DNA of 64,000 nucleotides, from the NCBI GenBank assembly GCA_046154585.1, contig JBJXDX010000073.1, positions 9,971 through 73,970 of the forward strand. The letters are read 5' to 3'. Within the stretch, counting starts at the first letter, position 1; the number at the start of each line of letters is the position of its first letter. Source of the DNA: CADEFX01 sp046154585 (GTDB lineage Bacteria; Pseudomonadota; Alphaproteobacteria; Rhizobiales; Hyphomicrobiaceae). The position numbers were made by a program, and so were the translations under genes. Positions 58,075 through 64,000 of the stretch are shown here, one piece after another. Under the pieces are notes generated by a model. It made no database searches. It saw only the letters and a list, made by a program, of their open reading frames with translations, and was not told the origin of the DNA.

Positions 58075-58470
58075 ATCCCGGGGGCAGATCACCACGATCG
58101 ACTATTGCCGCATCTTCGACGCTGGCACAAAGCCGATTCAGCCAAGGGACGAACCTACCTCGTCACGTATGGCGGGAAGCCCATCCGCAAGCTTAGGCGT
58201 TCTTGGGCTGCGGTGGCCATTGAGGCTGGCCACACCCAACAGACGGGGACGGATGATCAAGGCCGCCCCATCTGGAGCGTTCCGGATGGAGCACACATCT
58301 TGCGGCACTCCTGCGTAACGTGGCTGCTCCAGGCTGGCGTACACCGTTTCAGGTGAGCGGGTTTACAGGAATGGATTTGGCGACGCTGGAAAGCACCTAC
58401 GGCCATCACTCGCCGCACTTCATGCCCCAGTATCGCCCCGGAAACCATCGTCAAACGGCGTCAATGAGCG
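58075..58470 (+). pseudogene. tyrosine-recombinase (integrase) C-terminal remnant, frameshifted
   Basis: One frame (58105-58356) reads LRRWHKADSAKGRTYLV, then PIRKLRRSWAAVA and HILRHSCVTWLLQAGV, with the HxLRH catalytic box. It then hits a stop. The family continues in another frame with FQVSGFTGMDLATLESTYGH, which carries the catalytic Tyr. The switch lies near 58340-58350. The N-terminal half is absent. It ends about 40 bp before a tRNA-Pro fragment, as expected for an integrase beside its attachment site. Confidence 0.7.
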
Positions 58471-58510
58471 TCACTCGCAGTCAGTTAAGCTCAGAACACA
58501 ATAGGCTTTT

Positions 58511-58571
58511 CCTGGTAGCGCACTTGCTTCGGGAGCAAGGGGGCGGGGGTTCAAATCCCTCCGCTCCGACC
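58511..58571 (+). other. tRNA-Pro (CGG) 3' fragment, probable attachment site
   Basis: The anticodon arm CTTGC-TTCGGGA-GCAAG (anticodon CGG at 58530-58532), T arm GGGGG-TTCAAAT-CCCTC and the acceptor 3' strand CGCTCCG-A-CC are present. The matching 5' acceptor strand is missing, so this is not a working tRNA. Such 3' fragments are produced when an element integrates into a tRNA gene. Confidence 0.75.
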
Positions 58572-58621
58572 GCCCAGGAAACGTGATCCGAAAGCGGATT
58601 CATAATGGATGCCGCCCAATA

Positions 58622-59077
58622 ATGGATGCCGCCAATCGTCAAAAGTGGATCGACGAGGCCCGCCAGCACGCCGATAAGGTGCGCGGTGACATTGAAATCA
58701 CCATCACCGAGAAGCCGGATGGCGTCGACGTGTTCGGCAGGCGGGAAACGGGCGCCGGCCGCACCCACACGGGCCACGTGCTTTGGGATCACGTGCACCC
58801 TGTGAGCACCAACCCCGTCATCTGGGAAGTTGAGGAGATACTGCGCGGCATGCGTGAAGATCGCGACCGCGTTAGACTGTGGATTGGCCCGCTGCCCGTC
58901 AGGGGACGCCGCGGGAAGAAACTAATTCATTCTTTTGATGCGCGGGTATGGTGGCCGAAGAGCCTTCCAAGCCTTAAGTCGACCGACGCCTCTCTTGTTG
59001 ATGCCATGGAGCACGCAAACAGCCTTCGCATAATACAGATAGCCCTTGGCATTAGCCGAACGCCGATATGGCGCTAG
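58622..59077 (+). CDS. hypothetical protein
   Basis: About 151 residues, no family recognised. The first 115 residues look coding (MDAANRQKWIDEARQHADK, EITITEKPDGVDVFG). The tail from about residue 100 is the complement of the next minus-strand frame, so one of the two is probably wrong or the protein ends earlier. Two tandem copies of AATGGATGCCGCC lie at the start (58607 and 58622), giving two possible Met codons. Confidence 0.35.
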   Translation: MDAANRQKWIDEARQHADKVRGDIEITITEKPDGVDVFGRRETGAGRTHTGHVLWDHVHPVSTNPVIWEVEEILRGMREDRDRVRLWIGPLPVRGRRGKKLIHSFDARVWWPKSLPSLKSTDASLVDAMEHANSLRIIQIALGISRTPIWR

Positions 59078-59356
59078 CAATTGGCGGTTGTTAGCGAGCC
59101 AAACGCTCAGGGTGCTGCTCTTTACCCCAAGAGCCATGGCAAGTTGGCCAACTCTGCACCATTTTACGAACATCTGTCCCGGTTGTGGCGTCTTGCTCCT
59201 CCCGCCAGTCACTTGCCGCAACCCTTCGATCCGGGTGTGCCGTTGCGATCCAGGATAATGCGATCCTCCAACCTCGATCAACCCGTTTCCGTGGCGCTTG
59301 ATCCACTCGTCAGACGCTCTTTTCGGATCAACTCGACGCTCATCCAACGACTCCAA
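58922..59356 (-). CDS. hypothetical protein with a helix-turn-helix-like segment
   Basis: 144 residues, basic. The segment VGQLAMALGVKSSTLSVWLA (about residues 70-90) looks like a helix-turn-helix, and KGYLYYAKAVCVLHGINKRG follows. No family is named. It overlaps the previous frame by 156 bp on the opposite strand. It lies inside the mobile-DNA scar, so it may be an accessory or phage-derived gene. Confidence 0.4.
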   Translation of the reverse strand: MESLDERRVDPKRASDEWIKRHGNGLIEVGGSHYPGSQRHTRIEGLRQVTGGRSKTPQPGQMFVKWCRVGQLAMALGVKSSTLSVWLANNRQLLAPYRRSANAKGYLYYAKAVCVLHGINKRGVGRLKAWKALRPPYPRIKRMN

Positions 59357-59669
59357 AACGTTTCAAAAACTATGAATGATACCGCCAGTCATTTGACGAT
59401 GGTTTCTAGTTTTTTAGCGGCAGTGCGATTTATGAGCTGCCCGCCGTTCCCGGCGAAACGCGGGCCGTGCGAGGCGGGCAGCATGAAGAAGCAGTTATGG
59501 GGCAGTGGGCTCTCTCAGCAGAGGCGTCGCGTGGCGTGGCCTTGTGTGACGGAGCGGTGCGCCTCCGAGACCTGTAACGCAGGTAACAGCAGGGCCTTTC
59601 TCTTTCAGGGATCGTGAGTCTTACGTCCAGCTAGGAGCGGACGTATTAACCCGAACTGGAGACGATAGG
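59357..59669. other. gap without a supported gene in the mobile-DNA scar
   Basis: No family-like reading frame, RNA or clear repeat is seen. A 178-codon frame that enters it from the left is the complement of the previous gene. Confidence 0.35.
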
Positions 59670-59853
59670 ATGCGTACAGCTCTCATCGCCGCTATCGCTG
59701 TAGTCCGCTGTGGCAGCAATCTGGAGCGCGGGTGTTATCACTGTTGCATCTCCAAAAATTTGACCAGTCGGCACCGGCAGCGTCTTCAATCGACGCGATG
59801 CAAATGATGAAGGACGCAAAATTCTTCCAATCGAGCAGTACGACGCTCATTGA
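59670..59853 (+). pseudogene. decayed small secreted-peptide gene
   Basis: Three frames must be joined to read a typical Hyphomicrobiales small peptide: MRTALIAAIAVV, then AVAAIWSAGVITVASPK, then PAASSIDAMQMMKDAK, ending LPIEQYDAH before a stop at 59851-59853. The pieces are in the right order but shifted relative to each other. A GGAG lies upstream and a stem-loop terminator follows, as if the gene were once complete. Several frame changes make sequencing error alone less likely. Confidence 0.45.
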
Positions 59854-59890
59854 GAACAGACAATCGGAGACTCATCGCCTTTCATCTTAT

Positions 59891-59919
59891 GAGCGCGCTC
59901 TCGACGGGGCGCGCTCTTT
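59891..59919 (+). terminator. intrinsic terminator
   Basis: An 8-bp perfect stem, GAGCGCGC (59891-59898) with GCGCGCTC (59909-59916), followed by TTT. It comes shortly after the decayed small gene. Confidence 0.55.
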
Positions 59920-60022
59920 CTGCGCAACGTCCTGATACTCCACGGGGTGCTCGGTTGGGGATTTGACGCCGACCGGCACTCTTGGGCTAGAGTGACGCGC
60001 AACGCGACACGTGGAGGACGTA

Positions 60023-60217
60023 ATGGAAGCCGACAAATTCAACATGTCACTGAGGAAGTTCCTTAAGCAGGTGGGCGTGACTTCGCAGCAGCAGATAGAA
60101 CGTCTGGTGCGGGAGAAAGCTCTCGCCGGCCAAAGCACGCTCAAAGTCAAGATGGTCTTGACGGCAGAAGGGACCGGACTCAACCACATTGTGGAAGGCG
60201 AAATCGATCTCGGCTAG
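60023..60217 (+). CDS. small conserved protein, DUF6494-like
   Basis: 64 residues. MEADKFNMSLRKFLKQVGVT and TLKVKMVLTAEGTGLNHIVE resemble the DUF6494 family, found widely in proteobacteria and of unknown function. The ATG at 60023 has GGAGG 6 nt upstream; a GTG at 60011 is less likely. It is soluble with a helical first half. Confidence 0.75.
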   Translation: MEADKFNMSLRKFLKQVGVTSQQQIERLVREKALAGQSTLKVKMVLTAEGTGLNHIVEGEIDLG

Positions 60218-60361
60218 GGAGCGCTCTTGCGCTTCAGCCACGTAGAGCCGACAAGATTATCTTGGTCCGGAAGAACCGAACGATCATGTAACGGCATACG
60301 CGTTGAAACTGCCGAGTGCTAAAGAACATGGGTGCAAGGCCGCCGCGCGGCACCAGCGCTC

Positions 60362-60490
60362 CTAGAGACGAACGCCTTGGGTCGAGAAGGCGTCCGCTGC
60401 TGAATTCGGTACGTAGCTGCTGGTTAGTAGGGCCGCCGCCGCGCCGGCGATTAGAACCGCCGCAATGCAAGCGACCAGAAAAGCCCGCAT
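60362..60490 (-). CDS. small secreted or membrane peptide
   Basis: 42 residues: a hydrophobic N-terminus (MRAFLVACIAAVLIAGAAAA) and a short tail ending in AFSTQGVRL. Similar short peptides with AxSTxxVR endings are common in this order; no function is known. GGGAGG lies 8 nt before the Met at 60490. It was found by eye inside a longer frame. Confidence 0.5.
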   Translation of the reverse strand: MRAFLVACIAAVLIAGAAAALLTSSYVPNSAADAFSTQGVRL

Positions 60491-60684
60491 AGCCATCACC
60501 TCCCAGTACAGATCATCGACCCTACCACAGGTACTGGTCGGGAAGCGAGAGGGGCGTCGCCGTCCACGGCACGGCGAAAACCATTCCTTCCGGCGACAAT
60601 GGCTCTCGGGCGTAGAACAGGATCCGGTCGCCAAGGCCCCGAGCACCTTCATCGCATTGGGGGATGGCGAACGGACTGCAAATA

Positions 60685-61275
60685 CTACAGCACGCCGACC
60701 ACGCGGCTATCGTCAAGGTCAACGATCAGCACCTTGCCCGCCGTCCGCATGAAGCCGGTCCCCCTCAGGCCTGGGAACTTGCCGGTAAGCCACTCCGGCA
60801 TGGGCGTCAGCTCCGCTTCGGCTACGCTCGAGGGGATCTCCGCGCCGATCGTGGTCAGCCCGCCATTGCCGCCGGCCGCGGGCGCCTCGCGCTGCGAACC
60901 CAGCGCCTGAACAATCTCGCTCCGCTGCTCGCTCGTGAGATGCTTGAGCCGGTAACCGGCAATGGTCACCTGATCGTCCGCGTTGGTGCGGGCCGAAAAC
61001 TTGGCGGGTGCCGTATCGACATCGGTCATGGCGCCTGGCACCGACAGCACACCGTTGACGAACACGTTCGGGTGGGGATTGGTGTGGGGTATCTTGGAGC
61101 TCGGCTCCGCCTTGCCTGCCTGCTCCGATTGGGTGCCACCCGTGGCCGGCGGCAACGTGTCCTGCCTTTGAATTTCCTTGACCGACTGACTATCTGGTTT
61201 GTCTTGGCTCCATCCAGGATTGGCGCCGCCAGCAAACACGACCGCGACCGCGATGACGAGCATGACCTTCGGCAT
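60685..61275 (-). CDS. secreted hypothetical protein, DUF1236-like
   Basis: 196 residues. A signal peptide (MLVIAVAVVFAGGANPGWS) is followed by a low-complexity Gln/Pro segment. The C-terminus IGAEIPSSVAEAELTPMPEW and KVLIVDLDDSRVVGVL resemble the DUF1236 domain. It follows the formate dehydrogenase operon on the same strand, but an intrinsic terminator lies in between. GGAGAG upstream supports the start. Confidence 0.6.
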   Translation of the reverse strand: MPKVMLVIAVAVVFAGGANPGWSQDKPDSQSVKEIQRQDTLPPATGGTQSEQAGKAEPSSKIPHTNPHPNVFVNGVLSVPGAMTDVDTAPAKFSARTNADDQVTIAGYRLKHLTSEQRSEIVQALGSQREAPAAGGNGGLTTIGAEIPSSVAEAELTPMPEWLTGKFPGLRGTGFMRTAGKVLIVDLDDSRVVGVL

Positions 61276-61411
61276 GATGGTTGCCTCTCCGTTCGGCGCT
61301 GTCGGCCCTCGAAGCCGCACTCGTTCCTGCAGCAGCGAAAATCAACGCGGGAACAGCCGTAATGTTCCGCCCTCCTGTTGCAACCGCGGGTGATTCACGA
61401 CCGGCCGCGCG

Positions 61412-61435
61412 AAAAAAGTGCGCGTAGGCGCGCAC
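61412..61435 (-). terminator. intrinsic terminator of the formate dehydrogenase operon
   Basis: On the minus strand, GTGCGCG-CCTA-CGCGCAC (a 7-bp perfect stem with a 4-nt loop, 61418-61435) is followed directly by six T. It lies about 35 nt after the gamma-subunit stop. Confidence 0.82.
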
Positions 61436-61471
61436 GCCGGATCAATCAGAAAAAAAACAATGTCGGACCGG

Positions 61472-62479
61472 CTATTCGGCCGGAGCCACGCCGCCGCCGC
61501 TGACGCGCTCCTTCTGCGTTTCTTTCTCGAGCCAAAGGCTGTGGTGCTGGCGAGCCCAGTTGACGTCGACCTCGCCGGTCCCCATGGCCTCGAAAGCGCC
61601 CTGCATCCCGATCGTCCCGATGTAGATGTGTGCCAGCATGATGGCAATGAACAGCATGCCAACAATGCCGTGCACCATCTGGGCCGTCTGCATGCCCGAA
61701 ACGTCGGTCACATAGAACGGAAACATCAGGAGGTAGCCTGTGATGGCGGCGGCACCGCCGCCCAGCACCACCACCCAGTAGATGGCCTTCTGACCGGCAT
61801 TGAAGCGTCGCGCCGGTGGGTGGCTCTCGCCAACAATGCCTCCGCCCTCGCGGATCCATCTGACGTCGACGCTGGAAGGGAAATTCCACGCGACCCACAT
61901 CAGGAACATCAACACAACGCCGAGCGTGAAGGGAAAGCTCAGGTAGTTGTGCGCGTACTTAGCCCACTGCGACCAGCCTGCGAACGCTTCAGGTCCGATC
62001 AACGGGGTCAACAATTCCTTGCCGAAGGTAATATTGGCCCCGGATAAGGCGAGAACAATGAAGCAACTCGCCGTCATCCAGTGCACGAAGCGCTCGAACG
62101 CGTTGAACCGCACCAGTGTGTGGCCGGACCGGCCGGCCTCGATCTTCACCATGCCGCGAATGAGATAGAACACGACGAGCACCGCCAGCATTCCGAGGAT
62201 CGCGATGGCCCCGATCCAGCGCAGCGTCACCTGATGGAATTGGCGCCAATCGCGGCCGGCGGGCTGCTCCAAGACGCCAGTCCTGCTATCGGGCAAGGAG
62301 CTCCGGCCCTGGATCTTCTGCAACTCCTGCAGCAGCTGCTGCTCTTTGACGGACTGCGCCATTGGATTGACTGAATCCGGCTGCTTCTGCTGCGCTTTGG
62401 CTGGGACCGCCAATGCTGCAGTTACACAAAGGGCCAGGGCGGCAATCAAGAACCGAAGCGGTGTGCGCATCTTCGCCAT
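61472..62479 (-). CDS. formate dehydrogenase gamma subunit (cytochrome b556 type)
   Basis: 335 residues. A signal peptide (FLIAALALCVTAALAVPAKA) and about five membrane helices are seen. FNAFERFVHWMTASCFIVLA and YLSFPFTLGVVLMFLMWVAW carry the His residues that bind b haems, and LMFPFYVTDVSGMQTAQMVH and ATIMLAHIYIGTIGMQGA-like IAIMLAHIYIGTIGMQGAFE complete the family. It receives electrons from the beta subunit and reduces quinone. The beta-subunit gene lies about 80 bp upstream. Confidence 0.93.
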   Translation of the reverse strand: MAKMRTPLRFLIAALALCVTAALAVPAKAQQKQPDSVNPMAQSVKEQQLLQELQKIQGRSSLPDSRTGVLEQPAGRDWRQFHQVTLRWIGAIAILGMLAVLVVFYLIRGMVKIEAGRSGHTLVRFNAFERFVHWMTASCFIVLALSGANITFGKELLTPLIGPEAFAGWSQWAKYAHNYLSFPFTLGVVLMFLMWVAWNFPSSVDVRWIREGGGIVGESHPPARRFNAGQKAIYWVVVLGGGAAAITGYLLMFPFYVTDVSGMQTAQMVHGIVGMLFIAIMLAHIYIGTIGMQGAFEAMGTGEVDVNWARQHHSLWLEKETQKERVSGGGVAPAE

Positions 62480-62557
62480 TCCGACCTTCTCCCCTATTCG
62501 GCTGCCGCTGCTCGGCGCCCCGGAGCGGGGGTTGAATCCCGTCGCCCGCTTGTGGCT

Positions 62558-63178
62558 CTATGACGCGATCGTCTCACGATAGGCCGTCTTCCATCCCCAA
62601 GCGCCCGACGTGTATCCACGCTGCACGACGCGCTCCTTGTAGATCTGGGCGATGATCTCGCCGTCTCCGGCCAGCAGAGACTTCGTCGAGCACATCTCGG
62701 CGCACAAGGGGAGCTTGCCCTCGGCAAGGCGGTTGGATCCGTAGCCGGTGAACTGACCGTTTTCGCGGCTTCCATACTCGGCTGCCGTGATATCGGCCTC
62801 GGGGCCACCGGCACAGTAGGTGCACTTGTCCATCTTGCCGCGGCTGCCGAAGTTGCCCACGCGCGGGTACTGCGGCGCGCCGAACGGGCAGGCGTAGAAG
62901 CAGTAGCCGCATCCGATGCACAGGTCCTTGGAGTGCAGCACCACACCGTCCGCCGTCGTGTAGAAGCAGTTCACCGGGCACACAGCCGCACAGGGTGCGT
63001 CGGTGCAATGCATGCAGGCCATCGAGACTGATCGCTCGCCCGGCTTGCCGTCATTGATTGTGACGACGCGCCGGCGATTTATGCCCCACGGCACGTCGTG
63101 CTCGTTCTTGCAGGCGGTGACGCAGGCGTTGCATTCGATGCAGCGGTCGGCGTCGCAGAGAAACTTCATCCGTGCCAT
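62558..63178 (-). CDS. formate dehydrogenase beta subunit, FDH3 type
   Basis: 206 residues. Four [4Fe-4S] clusters are suggested by CDADRCIECNACVTACK, CMHCTDAPCAAVCP, CIGCGYCFYACPFG and CTYC with later Cys. MARMKFLCDADRCIECN is the FDH3 start. It carries electrons from the alpha subunit to the b cytochrome. It is separated by 12 bp from the alpha-subunit stop. Confidence 0.94.
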   Translation of the reverse strand: MARMKFLCDADRCIECNACVTACKNEHDVPWGINRRRVVTINDGKPGERSVSMACMHCTDAPCAAVCPVNCFYTTADGVVLHSKDLCIGCGYCFYACPFGAPQYPRVGNFGSRGKMDKCTYCAGGPEADITAAEYGSRENGQFTGYGSNRLAEGKLPLCAEMCSTKSLLAGDGEIIAQIYKERVVQRGYTSGAWGWKTAYRETIAS

Positions 63179-63190
63179 GGCCGCTTCTCC

Positions 63191-64000
63191 TTACGCCGCT
63201 CTGACTTGGCAGAGGGTGGCTTTGGGTTCCTGCATCCCCGTTACTGGATCGTAGCCGTAGGTGGTGAGGGTATTGACGCTCTCGCCCAGCACCACCGGGT
63301 CGGCTCCCTTCGGATACTTGGACCGCTGATCTTCTCCCTGGTACCAGCCGCCGAAGTGGAAGGGGCACCATGTCACTCCCCTGCCGACGCGCTCCGTCAC
63401 AAGCGCCTTCACGCGCGCTCGGGGCTTCGTGTCGGCCGCACCGTAGACCCACACCCACGCGCCGTCCTTAATTCCCCGATCGGCCGCGTCAGCTGGATTG
63501 ATTTCGATGAACATGTCCTGCTGCAGCTCGGCCAGCCACTTGTTGGAGCGCGTTTCCTCGCCACCACCCTCGTATTCCACCAACCGCCCCGAGGTGAGGA
63601 TGAGGGGGAACTCCTTGGCGATCCCCTTCTCGACCGCGGCCTTCTGCACGTCGAAGCCGACGTTGGGCATGCGGAACTGGCGTGCGTTGGGCAGCGTTGG
63701 ATACTTGGCAACGAGCTCTGGGCGTGGCGTGTAGATCGGCTCGCGGTGCACGGGGATGGCATCGGGCAGACCGAACGCGTTGGCCCGCGCCTTGCCGTTG
63801 CCGTAGTGCATGCAGCCGTGCTTCATGGCGACGCGTTGTATGCCGCCCGACAGATCGGTGGCCCAGGAGACCGTATCGGGCGTCGCTCCCCCGACGCGAT
63901 CGATCGTCGCGCGCTCCGCCTCGGTAAGATCCGTATCCCAACCGAGCTTCTTGAGCACACCGTAGGTGAACTCCGGATACCCGTCCTGAATCTCCGATCC
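63191..64000 (-). CDS. formate dehydrogenase alpha subunit, C-terminal part (runs off the window)
   Basis: The frame is open to the last base of the window; only about 269 C-terminal residues are visible. The molybdopterin dinucleotide-binding domain shows FPLILTSGRLVEYEGGGEET, QDMFIEINPADAADRGIKDG and TWCPFHFGGWYQGEDQRSKY. It oxidises formate at a Mo- or W-bis-MGD centre. The catalytic Cys or Sec lies outside the window, so the selenoprotein question is open. It is the first gene of the alpha-beta-gamma operon. Confidence 0.92.
   Translation of the reverse strand, partial: GSEIQDGYPEFTYGVLKKLGWDTDLTEAERATIDRVGGATPDTVSWATDLSGGIQRVAMKHGCMHYGNGKARANAFGLPDAIPVHREPIYTPRPELVAKYPTLPNARQFRMPNVGFDVQKAAVEKGIAKEFPLILTSGRLVEYEGGGEETRSNKWLAELQQDMFIEINPADAADRGIKDGAWVWVYGAADTKPRARVKALVTERVGRGVTWCPFHFGGWYQGEDQRSKYPKGADPVVLGESVNTLTTYGYDPVTGMQEPKATLCQVRAA

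Noticed and set aside
58511..58571. A functional tRNA-Pro
   Set aside because: No 5' acceptor strand (CGGAGCG expected) is found upstream, and the 3' end reads CCG rather than CCA.

Overview
The window is high-GC chromosomal DNA from an alphaproteobacterium, most likely of the order Hyphomicrobiales. This rests on protein resemblance (an ALAS-type 5-aminolevulinate synthase, an FDH3-type formate dehydrogenase, an intracellular PHA depolymerase, an ELM1-family protein, a DUF6494 peptide and Hyphomicrobiales-style small secreted peptides). No 16S gene is present, so the genus is open.

Layout. (1) 1-13950: housekeeping genes. These are an MFS exporter, a cupin protein, a 2OG-Fe(II) oxygenase, an ELM1-family protein, an Lrp/AsnC regulator, a luciferase-like oxidoreductase, greA, carB, carA with a ChaN-like gene, an unusual caspase-like secreted protein with its subdomains in reversed order, and a GatB/YqeY protein. 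(2) 14074-26613: a multiheme electron-transfer island. It encodes a ten-heme c cytochrome, a membrane b cytochrome, a four-heme c cytochrome, a [2Fe-2S]/FAD/NAD reductase, a five-heme c cytochrome, an outer-membrane beta-barrel, a Tyr-rich secreted peptide, a CcmI-like TPR protein and a 5-aminolevulinate synthase. (3) 26749-30655: a flavoprotein, a PHA depolymerase, a glutathione S-transferase and tRNA-Asn(GTT), followed by a scrap of phage DNA. (4) 31539-56669: a large catabolic island with two hydantoinase HyuA/HyuB pairs, two HyuC-type amidohydrolases, a PyrE-like protein, an aminotransferase, an IclR regulator and a complete branched-chain-type ABC importer. Flanking genes encode an asparaginase-like protein, an IPNS-like dioxygenase, an MmgE/PrpD protein, a cyclase-family hydrolase, a racemase-fold protein and a PuuE-like allantoinase. 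(5) 57075-59853: a scar of mobile DNA with an IS1182-type remnant, a 5'-truncated IS3 transposase, a frameshifted tyrosine integrase, a tRNA-Pro 3' fragment and a decayed small gene. (6) 60023-64000: small genes and an FDH3-type formate dehydrogenase operon on the minus strand, whose alpha subunit runs off the window.

The electron-transfer island is the strongest candidate for an undescribed system. One neighbourhood holds 19 CxxCH haem sites, a b cytochrome with two H-x13-H pairs, an NAD(P)H-reductase-like protein, a barrel, a cytochrome-maturation-like TPR protein and a haem-precursor enzyme. Together these could carry electrons between the quinone pool or NADH and an acceptor or donor in or outside the outer membrane; that role is inferred. 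The second island looks dedicated to importing and opening a cyclic ureide, imide or lactam and hydrolysing the N-carbamoyl product. Several of its enzymes have changed active-site residues, so the substrate may not be a classic one.
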